Assembly: GCA_016169945.1 (NCBI GenBank)
Contig: JADLSH010000373.1
Span: forward strand, 1,178,001 to 1,242,000
DNA: 64,000 nucleotides
Source of the DNA: Trachythela sp. YZ-2020
Lineage: Eukaryota; Cnidaria; Anthozoa; Malacalcyonacea; Clavulariidae
Direction: 5' to 3'
The translations under genes were made by a program, and so were the position numbers. Below are positions 33,225 to 44,639 of this stretch, piece after piece. The notes under the pieces were generated by a model, which ran no database searches, was not told where the DNA came from, and saw nothing but the letters and a program-made list of their open reading frames with translations. Position 1 is the stretch's first letter. Each line of letters begins with the position of its first letter.

Positions 33225-36200
33225 CACGCTACTAACATTTCTGCCTAAGTCATTTTTTGCCATTTTGAGAAAACACAAAAAATAGTTCTAAAATCTTTAA
33301 AAACTTGTATTCTGTTAAAAGTTTTTTTACAACTAGAACTAAAACTAAGACAAATAAAACACATAATTTTTACATATGCTACTATTTGTTTAAAATATAT
33401 TAAAACTGACATAGGCAGATATATTGTTCTCCAAACATGAGATAGGCAGTTTTATGTATCTTTGGGTTTCACATTATAGAAGCCTTAATTTTTAAAAGAA
33501 AGGTCCCTACTCTCCATCATGTGGAAGGGTGTCATAAAACCTGTGTACACATTCTGGTAACACATGTTTCATCGACTGAAGATCATTGAATTTCCTTAAT
33601 TTGATTGGCAGTCGGGATTGGAAAAGGTGCAACCATTTTAGTGCTATCTTCGGGATGTGGATTCTTTGAGGCAAAATCACCCAACTTGACCCCTCTGTAA
33701 AGGTTAACTTATAGTTCACCGTTCCATTTGGTTTGTACTGGATGGCTCTCAGGCTGTACACTGTCGGATCACCAGTTACTTTTCCTGGTCGGATACTTTT
33801 CACATAGGCACCATTTAGCTTTAGCACTTCATTATGGTGAACTGGTTTCACAACATAAGGCGTTGGTCTCACGCGTGCACTTTCCATGATCACAGTGTAA
33901 TCTCGTGGGGTGTAAACATCGCCAACAGTCCGCTTTTCAATTGTGGCATGCATGCTGTCGACTTCCATCTGGGTGTGGCCAACAACCAGATATTTCTGGG
34001 TAATTTGAACCCCCCGATTCTTGGCTAAATCAATGTACGCATTTGCTAGATTTACATTCCGATTCTGGTAGGTGCACCCATCGCTCCAAACAATGATCTC
34101 TTCAATCTCAGGATGTGCATCAAGCAGTTGACTGAAGTGCTTGTACTGTAAATGTGCAAAGATTTCGCTGTTCACATCGCCTTCGGTCTCGTCCCACACA
34201 TAGCAATAACCTTCATGGGTTTTAAGATTATAGAAACTGAGGTTATGGACCTGTAGTTTTGTTTTATAATATAAGGCACTAGCCTTTGTTTTTGGACATA
34301 ATAGGACTGCTTGTACATCGAGTGTTCACACCGATACTTTTGAGCTGGCGTTGGCTTTGTCCTTACTTTTTTCTGCCCTAGCTTCATCTTTTGCCTTAAT
34401 GTGTGCCAAATAGGTTTCATTGTCAATGTTACCATGCTTCGCACTTATACATGTGTCACATTGATCTTTACGTGGTATAAATACAGAGTAATTTAGTCGG
34501 TGGAAAGCTTCAGAAAATATTTTTGAACAAACTGCTCTATGTCCAGAGTCTTCTGCCGCTTTCTTGTACTCCCTCTGAAGGTTGGCTAGCGTTGTACCTG
34601 GCTCGAGAATTTTTTTCTTTTGATAGGCTGGGGTGTTTCTACAATAGTGGGAGGGTACTGTTGGCAGACCTGCAAGCCATTGGTCCAAGAAGCCTTGATC
34701 TGCTGCTGCAATCGGGGCAGTTTTACCTAAAAATAAAATAATATTGTAATTTAGATACTTTGCTTTGTTATGTATTTTGAGTCAACCCTAGACAATACAT
34801 CTATGTAACACTTCCACTATCTGATCTATTCAGTGCTGTAACACTTTCACTATCTAATCTATTCATTACTACCACTTAAAGGACTCTTCAGATTTGGCGG
34901 TTTACTATTGGTAGGGTCCTCCAACCACAAGGCTATGGTCCGTTCTGGAACACCAAATGTGGAAGCAAAAAACTTTTTGCAAACTGGCACAGCAGACCCA
35001 TCTGTTAGTTTCAGCCTGTATTGCAATGAGCAATTCCTTCGAGATTGGCCATGCTCGACTTTCTTTTGTTTGATGTCATGCTATAGAACAAAATATATAT
35101 TTCTAGTATTCTAAGTTGGCATTGTTTTCATTAGCAATGGATACCTATTTTAACCCTATAACGCCTGTGGTATCACTTTAGTGCATTCACTCTTACGAAC
35201 GCCAGACAATATTACTCGTCAAAGAGAAACATTCAGGCGTTATAGGGTTAAGGTACTGGTTGAGTCAAACCACGAATAATGTTAATTAATATATTAATAT
35301 TGAATTGACTGGAAATATTTTACACTTGAGAAAATCACCTTTTCAACCAGTGTTTGAATATACAAATGTCGCTCTGTCCAAGATGGCATGGACCAGAATT
35401 TATTGAAAATCCACTCTCTTTGTTCTTCATTCACTGACTGACAGCTACGAAGAGAAGATTTTTGACAATACTCTGATGTGCAAGGAGGTCCAAGTTTCCT
35501 TGCATCTTTTTCCTGACCATTCTTCTTTGTGTATGCATCTCCTTTACGCCGCTTATTTTTCATTACATTCTGTTTCCATGTTTGAACATCCGCACATTTG
35601 ACGCTTAACAGGAGGCGTAATATCATTGGTAGGCTAGAAAAAACAAAGTAACTTTTATTCCCATATATTTTTCAGTTCGTGCGGTTTTGTAATAAGGCAG
35701 AATTTAATCGAACAATTATAAATCAGATGTTTCAAGATAATTTGGCAATACTTACAGCTGGAGGTTGCTGTATATCATTGCTTATCTCAGCTTCTAAATC
35801 ATTGGGATTGAATTCATCTAAATGGTCAAGTGTAGGAATATTTTCATCCTCATCTGCAACGTTAACGGCAAGTATTTCATCTGGATCAGCAGTAAAATCT
35901 GGATCATTGACTTGGTCGTCATTGCCACTGCTCTGAGTACTCTCATTGTCTATAAGATAATTAAACATAAACAATTTTTATTCATTTAACTAATATAAAT
36001 ATTTATTATACACGTTTGTGGCCAGACCAAGGCCAGGGTTTTGACCTTTGACCAATGGGGTTGTATATTAAAATGTAACAATGTCAATCTTATTCAATCT
36101 GCCACCTAATCTTTACTATTTATACCTTCTTGGGGGTATATTATAAAGTGTAGAATACTTCCTGTGCTTTTTATAAACCATTTTTGCTAGTTTATTATTC

Positions 36201-36623
36201 AATATTGAAAAAATGCATGTTAGAATCACATGCATGTCAACACAATCAAGCAATAGTTGTGACATACTGTCTCTTTAATCGAAAATAATACATTTATTGC
36301 TTCTAGAATAACGATAAATAAAAGTGTATTACATTTATTTATTAACTTACCACTATTATCTGTATTTATCGTCGCTAAAACATCCGAAAATGAGAGAAGA
36401 GAATCTCTTTTCCTGTGTCTGTTGACATCCGCCATCTTGGATAATACTGCCTATGTCACATGGCTGAGTTAGGCAAAAAGCTTGCAGGCCAGGCAACTGG
36501 ACTTTGATTGGCTAGTTGACTTAGGCAATGATACTGATATATGCGCCTCCCATAGAGGGTATGACTTAGGCAAAAATCTCAAATTTGAAAAATTTTGACT
36601 TAGGCAGAAATGTTAGTAGCGTG
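33225..36623 (-). mobile_element. DNA transposon, 3.4 kb, CACGCTACTA ends, 4-bp TSD TCGA
   Basis: CACGCTACTAACATTTCTGC continuing to CTAAGTCA at the left is repeated as the exact reverse complement at the right end (28 bases). TCGA lies at 33221-33224 and 36624-36627. The interior holds one minus-strand multi-exon transposase gene. TGACTTAGGCA is repeated at 36517, 36562 and 36596, with a complement at the left end; such subterminal repeats are typical of CACTA-like elements. The superfamily is uncertain: the CAC start plus short duplication suggests the CACTA/Mirage/Chapaev group. It interrupts LINE-A. Confidence 0.85.
33507..36435 (-). pseudogene. DUF7869-like transposase, five traced exons, one nonsense codon
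   Basis: Exons traced on the minus strand: 36435-36351 (starts MADVNRHRKRDSLLSF), 35949-35756 (acidic), about 35626-35339, 35080-34873 and 34726-33507. Borders are GT..AG, and exons 1-2 and 4-5 splice in phase. Exon 3 has CTSEYCQKSSLRSC and EWIFNKFWSMPSWTERHLYI. Exon 4 has GQSRRNCSLQYRLKL and VCKKFFASTFGVPERTI. Exon 5 has LAGLPTVPSHYCRN, RKDQCDTCISAKHG, a candidate first Asp in LDVQAVLLCP, EIIVWSDGCTYQNRNVNLAN (Asp) and VGHTQMEVDSMHATIEKR (His/Asp/Glu). This layout matches invertebrate proteins annotated DUF7869. A TGA at 34326-34328 breaks exon 5; the same frame continues after it. Exon 3 enters out of phase with exon 2, so another small indel or missed exon is likely. Confidence 0.75.
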
Positions 36624-36627
36624 TCGA

Positions 36628-38190
36628 CATATGGTTCGACGACTGGAGGTTTGGGGTAATCTATTTTTTGGATGGAGAATAATCACGTTGTGGTCAGATA
36701 GTCCAAAGGGCGGACAGTTTTCACCCCATATAGGTGAGGTAAGTTAGTTAGGATCAAATCTAAAATTTGGTCACCTCTTGTTGGTACACGGACTAGTTGC
36801 TTCATCCTAAACTGTGTTAACAATCGGTTGATGTTTAGTCGATTAAAATCACCAGTCAGGATTATTCCGCAACCAGGATAATAGCCTTCAATGGACGTAA
36901 GTGTAAGGAACAAGTAATCAATCATAGAATTGTCGTCGGCGTTAGGAGGGTGGTAAACTGTACCAATCACAATACAAGGAACTCCTCGAGGGAGTCTATT
37001 TGGTCTAATTTGGACCCAAAGTACTTCAAAATTTGGATTGTCAAGATGATCAAGTGTTTTAAATTTTATTGAATTTCGAATGTATGTACACACACCACCA
37101 TGAGCACCATAAGTTCGATTTTTGTAAATGAGATTATAACCAGGAATGTTGATACAATCTTCACTGATACCGTCATGAAGCCAAGTTTCTGTAAAGCAGG
37201 CTAAATCAGGTTTTAGCTGAGTGATGCAGAGGGTTATTTCATCAATTTTGGGTGCTAGGGACATAGTGTTGGATAGTAGCAAACTAGGACCAAAAACAGA
37301 CTTGTCAGGTTGGTTTATGGAATCTGGAGTGGTAGCTGAATTAGCGGGAGTAGCATAGATTAAGTTGTTTGTATTTGAAGTTGGTAGGTCAGCATAAGAG
37401 TTTAGCTTAAATGGCCGTCGCGAAGTAATCACCGGAATTGGGTTACATTCGTTAGATCGTTTATCCAGGGCTTGGGAGGGTTCACTGGTATTGACATCAG
37501 TGGTGATATTTGTGGGTACTGAAAAGTCTGGAACAGGGAGGGGGGGAAAAATGAAAATTTTTCAACTTGAAGGGAAACGGAATTTGATTGATGTGTGATT
37601 GTGATAAGTTGGGGGGGACCATTTAGGTAAATTTCGTTGAGGGTTCGGTTTATATATTGTACTTTGAACATTCTCGTGTAGGAAATCACACCTGTTGCCC
37701 TTCAGGCAGTAGCCTCGTCTTTTTAAGAACAGGCAAGGTACCATAGCTTTACTATTTTTTCTTGAAAGATGTAATTTTTCGGGTATCTTACTATTAATAG
37801 GAGAGCAAGTAGGGACATTTATCGGTGTTGCTACTTTGGACCCTGAGGGGTGATTATAGGAAATCTTTGGCGTTGTAACTTTGGACTCTGTAGGGTGATC
37901 AAAGGAACTTTTTGGCAAGGTGATTTTAGGCTTAGAATTTACTAGAATTCGCTGAACCAAGTGGCTGGTGGTTGTTTTCAGAAGGGTTGAAATTAGTGTC
38001 AATGCTTTTATTTGAATTTATTAAAGTAATAAGTTCATCCTTAGGGAAAACTTTCTTCTCGTTCGTTATAGCGAGTTATTTCAGTCATGTCCCATTCAGG
38101 AGGACTATTTAAAGGACTAATAGCGGGGAGCTATTCGAAACCTGACCATCCGCCATGCTTATAAGGAAGTCAAAAAAGACTATCATGTCA
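36628..38190 (-). pseudogene. LINE-A, 5' half: CCCH zinc finger and EEP endonuclease
   Basis: A probable start MADGQVSNSSP lies at 38156. A Ser/Pro-rich region follows, then a CCCH finger (VPCLFLKRRGYCLKGNRC then DFLH; spacing C-x8-C-x5-C-x3-H), and then the endonuclease: LKPDLACFTETWLHDG, GAHGGVCTYIR, VIGTVYHPPNA, ILTGDFNRLNINRL and, after a frame slip at 36690, SDHNVIILHP. CCCH fingers in LINEs are thought to bind nucleic acid; EEP nicks the target DNA. Frame slips near 37960, 37560 and 36690 make it inactive. This 1.5-kb stretch up to 36688 is repeated twice more downstream. Confidence 0.85.
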
Positions 38191-38780
38191 ACTATATTTT
38201 ATTGTTAAAGTGTAGTTATTTGATTAATTTAAGAATGTTTTTAGAATAGTTTTGGTTGAGTATAAAATTTGTTTATAAAAGCCGTTAAAAACCCGCAACT
38301 CCTGATCATTCACCCTGAAATTGGGCCGCCTGTGCGTGAGCGTATTTTCATCAAACTACAGCATCAATATTAATTGCTGCAATTGTATAGCGCTTTCTGG
38401 AAATTTCTGAAAATGTATGTTCATATCATATAAAGCTGTTAAAACAGATCTTATACACAAACTGTGCGAAAACGAGCACTGAATCATAGTAAAGTGAATG
38501 AATGAATGACTTTATTAAAGAGTGAAAAATCCACAAAGTGGTTTTTCATTTAACACTCTGTTTACAGATTAAAGTTATTACAAAATTATTATCTATCTAA
38601 AGTTACTATCATATTAGTTAAGTTACCATATAACGATATCATACATTCACTTTTTGAATCGGATTATTTTTTTGTAGTAATAAAAATATCTTCGCCAGGA
38701 AGATGTAAAGGTGTTAAGATCAGCTGAAAACAATTCACCTTCTATGGAATTGTCATTGAAAACATTCACAACTTGGAAAT
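38187..38780. other. Segment present only in copy 1 of the triplication
   Basis: It lies between the LINE-A 5' end and the hAT 5' flank and is missing from copies 2 and 3, where TATCAT joins TTTAGG directly (shared AT). At 38500-38585 it contains a minus-strand LINE-like 3' tail with GAATGAATGAATGACTTTAT. No gene is seen. Confidence 0.75.
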
Positions 38781-40210
38781 TTTAGGAAAATCGAAAAGTT
38801 AGAGTGGAAGCACTGTTTCAAAACAAAGAATATAGATGTTAAACGATAGAGATCTTGTCTTGTTTATAAAAACGATTTTGGAGGAATTAACATTATGAAT
38901 TATACATGAGAGGTGTAATACGTAAGTGAAATAAATGTATTATCATATAATCAAGTCTACTGCTATTGTAATAATACAAAACGATAACAATTAAAAACAA
39001 TTGTTTAATATTCGTTCATCTTGTTAGCACGGGATAAAATTGTGGTCATTGACTCATTGTGCTCAGCTACATCAACTCCACACTTCAGTACTAAAAAATA
39101 TAAAACAGTTTTTAGTAATTTAAATATTTAGAGATGGAATACACAAGAAAGTATAGAGTATATTTATCATTTATCATGAGATGCCAAAAGCGAGTCGCCT
39201 TCAAAGTCTTGCTAAAAAGCAGCTTTTGGAAGCTTCAAAAGCATGTGGTCAAACCAAATTTTCTTTCATTACGCAATCTGAGACATCTGCTGTTGTCGAT
39301 GATAATCCTGACTGTATCACAAGCACAACCGATGACACAAGTACTGATGCCGGAGAAAAGGAAGCCTCTCCCTTGAATCAACAGTCAAGTGAAGAAGAAG
39401 TCGACCCGTGGATTAAAGCGACGAATTCTGACCTGTATTTTACACCAAACGTGAAGCGTGAGCGAAAATAAAGGAGTGGTTTGATGATCATAAGTGGTTA
39501 TGGTATCACCAAGGAAAAAGGGCAGCATTTTGTGAAGTATGTACTTTGTTCAAACAACCTCACGATTCCTCGCCATTCATTTACTATGATAGAGCAGCTG
39601 GTTTTCAAAACTGGAAAAAGGGAAACGAAAGACTAGAAGACCACGAACGTAGCGAGAATTATCGACATGCTTCAAAAGAATCGACAAAGGAGCGACCTGA
39701 TGTAGCATGCCAGCTAGATACTGCACGTCAAAAGCAGCAATACCTTAGACGGACTGGTTTGATAGCTCATTTGAATACTATGAAAACCCTTTTGAGGCAA
39801 GGACTTCCAATTCGGGGTCATAAAGATGAAGAATCGAACATTTTCAGTTCAACAAGGATAAAGCTTGCAATGATAGTGGTTTGCATCTGCTAATGAGTGA
39901 AAATCAATATTTTTCGCATGAGATTCTCAACAAGCAAGAAAGTCTAATCATATTAGAAGCCAGACGAAGATTGGTTAAAGAAATTAATTCGAACAATTTC
40001 TATTCCATTATAAGTGACGAAGCAAGCGATATTTCAAAAGTGGAACAGTTGTCATTTTCCATCCGTCATTGTAATGATAGTTACGAGACTTTCGAAGACT
40101 TCAACGGTATATTTTCATGTGACGAAGGCCTAACATCAGATGCTTTGCTAAAGTATATAGAAGACATACTGCTACGATGCAGTATGGATACAGATAAGCT
40201 TGTTGCCACG
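38781..40210 (+). pseudogene. hAT transposase 5' fragment, triplication copy 1
   Basis: The start MPKASRLQSLAKKQLLEASK is at 39181. Then come an acidic stretch, a TTF-type zinc-finger region (FCEVCTLFKQPHDSSPF, HERSENYRHASKES) and the beginning of a DUF4371-type domain (FYSIISDEASDISKVEQLSF). Two frame breaks are present: a short indel near 39463 (this copy lacks two bases found in copies 2 and 3) and a missing T near 39843. At 40210 the frame runs into antisense LINE-A and stops after GQFSPHIGEVS. Confidence 0.85.
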
Positions 40211-41705
40211 TTGTGGTCAGATAGTCCAAAGGGCGGACAGTTTTCACCCCATATAGGTGAGGTAAGTTAGTTAGGATCAAATCTAAAATTTGGTCACCTC
40301 TTGTTGGTACACGGACTAGTTGCTTCATCCTAAACTGTGTTAACAATCGGTTGATGTTTAGTCGATTAAAATCACCAGTCAGGATTATTCCGCAACCAGG
40401 ATAATAGCCTTCAATGGACGTAAGTGTAAGGAACAAGTAATCAATCATAGAATTGTCGTCGGCGTTAGGAGGGTGGTAAACTGTACCAATCACAATACAA
40501 GGAACTCCTCGAGGGAGTCTATTTGGTCTAATTTGGACCCAAAGTACTTCAAAATTTGGATTGTCAAGATGATCAAGTGTTTTAAATTTTATTGAATTTC
40601 GAATGTATGTACACACACCACCATGAGCACCATAAGTTCGATTTTTGTAAATGAGATTATAACCAGGAATGTTGATACAATCTTCACTGATACCGTCATG
40701 AAGCCAAGTTTCTGTAAAGCAGGCTAAATCAGGTTTTAGCTGAGTGATGCAGAGGGTTATTTCATCAATTTTGGGTGCTAGGGACATAGTGTTGGATAGT
40801 AGCAAACTAGGACCAAAAACAGACTTGTCAGGTTGGTTTATGGAATCTGGAGTGGTAGCTGAATTAGCGGGAGTAGCATAGATTAAGTTGTTTGTATTTG
40901 AAGTTGGTAGGTCAGCATAAGAGTTTAGCTTAAATGGCCGTCGCGAAGTAATCACCGGAATTGGGTTACATTCGTTAGATCGTTTATCCAGGGCTTGGGA
41001 GGGTTCACTGGTATTGACATCAGTGGTGATATTTGTGGGTACTGAAAAGTCTGGAACAGGGAGGGGGGGGGAAATGAAAATTTTTCAACTTGAAGGGAAA
41101 CGGAATTTGATTGATGTGTGATTGTGATAAGTTAGGGGGGGGACCATTTAGGTAAATTTCGTTGAGGGTTCGGTTTATATATTGTACTTTGAACATTCTC
41201 GTGTAGGAAATCACACATGTTGCCCTTCAGGCAGTAGCCTCGTCTTTTTAAGAACGGGCAAGGTACCATAGCTTTACTATTTTTTCTTGAAAGATGTAAT
41301 TTTTCGGGTATCTTACTATTAATAGGAGAGCAAGTAGGGACATTTATCGGTGTTGCTACTTTGGACCCTGAGGGGTGATTATAGGAAATCTTTGGCGTTG
41401 TAACTTTGGACTCTGTAGGGTGATCAAAGGAATTTTTTGGCACGGTGATTTTAGGCTTAGAATTTACTAGAATTCGCTGAACCAAGTGGCTGGTGGTTGT
41501 TTTCAGAAGGGTTGAAATTAGTGTCAATGCTTTTATTTGAATTTATTAAAGTAATAAGTTCATCCTTAGGGAAAACTTTCTTCTCGTTCGTTATAGCGAG
41601 TTATTTCAGTCATGTCCCATTCAGGAGGACTATTTAAAGGACTAATAGCGGGGAGCTATTCGAAACCTGACCATCCGCCATGCTTATAAGGAAGTCAAAA
41701 AAGAC
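40211..41705 (-). pseudogene. LINE-A 5' half, triplication copy 2
   Basis: Nearly identical to 36688-38186: EEP frame (ILTGDFNRLNINRL), CCCH finger (VPCPFLKRRGYCLKGN) and 5' end. At 40211 the endonuclease frame continues into antisense hAT sequence (TTTWQQAYLYPY) instead of its own end. Confidence 0.88.
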
Positions 41706-43144
41706 TATCATTTTAGGAAAATCGAAAAGTTAGAGTGGAAGCACTGTTTCAAAACAAAGAATATAGATGTTAAACGATAGAGATCTTGTCTTGTTTATAA
41801 AAACGATTTTGGAGGAATTAACATTATGAATTATACATGAGAGGTGTAATACATAAGTGAAATAAATGTATTATCATATAATCAAGTCTACTGCTATTGT
41901 AATAATACAAAACGATAACAATTAAAAACAATTGTTTAATATTCGTTCATCTTGTTAGCACGGGATAAAATTGTGGTCATTGACTCATTGTGCTCAGCTA
42001 CATCAACTCCACACTTCAGTACTAAAAAATATAAAACAGTTTTTAGTAATTTAAATATTTAGAGATGGAATACACAAGAAAGTATAGAGTATATTTATCA
42101 TTTATCATGAGATGCCAAAAGCGAGTCGCCTTCAAAGTCTTGCTAAAAAGCAGCTTTTGGAAGCTTCAAAAGCATGTGGTCAAACCAAATTTTCTTTCAT
42201 TACGCAATCTGAGACATCTGCTGTTGTCGATGATAATCCTGACTGTATCACAAGCACAACCGATGACACAAGTACTGATGCCGGAGAAAAGGAAGCCTCT
42301 CCCTTGAATCAACAGTCAAGTGAAGAAGAAGTCGACCCGTGGATTAAAGCGACGAATTCTGACCTGTATTTTACACCAAACGTGAAGCGTGAGAGCGAAA
42401 ATAAAGGAGTGGTTTGATGATCATAAGTGGTTATGGTATCACCAAGGAAAAAGGGCAGCATTTTGTGAAGTATGTACTTTGTTCAAACAACCTCACGATT
42501 CCTCGCCATTCATTTACTATGATAGAGCAGCTGGTTTTCAAAACTGGAAAAAGGGAAACGAAAGACTAGAAGACCACGAACGTAGCGAGAATCATCGACA
42601 TGCTTCAAAAGAATCGACAAAGGAGCGACCTGATGTAGCATGCCAGCTAGATACTGCACGTCAAAAGCAGCAATACCTTAGACGGACTGGTTTGATAGCT
42701 CATTTGAATACTATGAAAACCCTTTTGAGGCAAGGACTTCCAATTCGGGGTCATAAAGATGAAGAATCGAACATTTTTCAGTTCAACAAGGATAAAGCTT
42801 GCAATGATAGTGGTTTGCATCTGCTAATGAGTGAAAATCAATATTTTTCGCATGAGATTCTCAACAAGCAAGAAAGTCTAATCATATTAGAAGCCAGACG
42901 AAGATTGGTTAAAGAAATTAATTCGAACAATTTCTATTCCATTATAAGTGACGAAGCAAGCGATATTTCAAAAGTGGAACAGTTGTCATTTTCCATCCGT
43001 CATTGTAATGATAGTTACGAGACTTTCGAAGACTTCAACGGTATATTTTCATGTGACGAAGGCCTAACATCAGATGCTTTGCTAAAGTATATAGAAGACA
43101 TACTGCTACGATGCAGTATGGATACAGATAAGCTTGTTGCCACG
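41706..43144 (+). pseudogene. hAT transposase 5' fragment, triplication copy 2
   Basis: The start is at 42112. The frame breaks near 42395, where MPKA..ENKGVV stops and the second frame carrying KEWFDDHKWLWYHQGK continues. It is then open to the junction at 43144 and lacks the lesion near 39843. The catalytic centre and C-terminal dimerisation region are absent. Confidence 0.88.
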
Positions 43145-44639
43145 TTGTGGTCAGATAGTCCAAAGGGCGGACAGTTTTCACCCCATATAGGTGAGGTAAG
43201 TTAGTTAGGATCAAATCTAAAATTTGGTCACCTCTTGTTGGTACACGGACTAGTTGCTTCATCCTAAACTGTGTTAACAATCGGTTGATGTTTAGTCGAT
43301 TAAAATCACCAGTCAGGATTATTCCGCAACCAGGATAATAGCCTTCAATGGACGTAAGTGTAAGGAACAAGTAATCAATCATAGAATTGTCGTCGGCGTT
43401 AGGAGGGTGGTAAACTGTACCAATCACAATACAAGGAACTCCTCGAGGGAGTCTATTTGGTCTAATTTGGACCCAAAGTACTTCAAAATTTGGATTGTCA
43501 AGATGATCAAGTGTTTTAAATTTTATTGAATTTCGAATGTATGTACACACACCACCATGAGCACCATAAGTTCGATTTTTGTAAATGAGATTATAACCAG
43601 GAATGTTGATACAATCTTCACTGATACCGTCATGAAGCCAAGTTTCTGTAAAGCAGGCTAAATCAGGTTTTAGCTGAGTGATGCAGAGGTTATTTCATCA
43701 ATTTTGGGTGCTAGGGACATAGTGTTGGATAGTAGCAAACTAGGACCAAAAACAGACTTGTCAGGTTGGTTTATGGAATCTGGAGTGGTAGCTGAATTAG
43801 CGGGAGTAGCATAGATTAAGTTGTTTGTATTTGAAGTTGGTAGGTCAGCATAAGAGTTTAGCTTAAATGGCCGTCGCGAAGTAATCACCGGAATTGGGTT
43901 ACATTCGTTAGATCGTTTATCCAGGGCTTGGGAGGGTTCACTGGTATTGACATCAGTGGTGATATTTGTGGGTACTGAAAAGTCTGGAACAGGGAGGGGG
44001 GGGGAAATGAAAATTTTTCAACTTGAAGGGAAACGGAATTTGATTGATGTGTGATTGTGATAAGTTAGGGGGGGGACCATTTAGGTAAATTTCGTTGAGG
44101 GTTCGGTTTATATATTGTACTTTGAACATTCTCGTGTAGGAAATCACACATGTTGCCCTTCAGGCAGTAGCCTCGTCTTTTTAAGAACGGGCAAGGTACC
44201 ATAGCTTTACTATTTTTTCTTGAAAGATGTAATTTTTCGGGTATCTTACTATTAATAGGAGAGCAAGTAGGGACATTTATCGGTGTTGCTACTTTGGACC
44301 CTGAGGGGTGATTATAGGAAATCTTTGGCGTTGTAACTTTGGACTCTGTAGGGTGATCAAAGGAATTTTTTGGCACGGTGATTTTAGGCTTAGAATTTAC
44401 TAGAATTCGCTGAACCAAGTGGCTGGTGGTTGTTTTCAGAAGGGTTGAAATTAGTGTCAATGCTTTTATTTGAATTTATTAAAGTAATAAGTTCATCCTT
44501 AGGGAAAACTTTCTTCTCGTTCGTTATAGCGAGTTATTTCAGTCATGTCCCATTCAGGAGGACTATTTAAAGGACTAATAGCGGGGAGCTATTCGAAACC
44601 TGACCATCCGCCATGCTTATAAGGAAGTCAAAAAAGACT
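43145..44639 (-). pseudogene. LINE-A 5' half, triplication copy 3
   Basis: As copy 2, but with one G fewer at about 43688 (GCAGAGGTTATT), which splits the endonuclease frame into two open pieces. Confidence 0.88.

Noticed and set aside
39134..39376. Frame starting MEYTRKYRVYLSF, repeated at 42065 and 44997
   Set aside because: It is a shadow frame of the hAT transposase start region; the real frame begins at MPKASRLQ.
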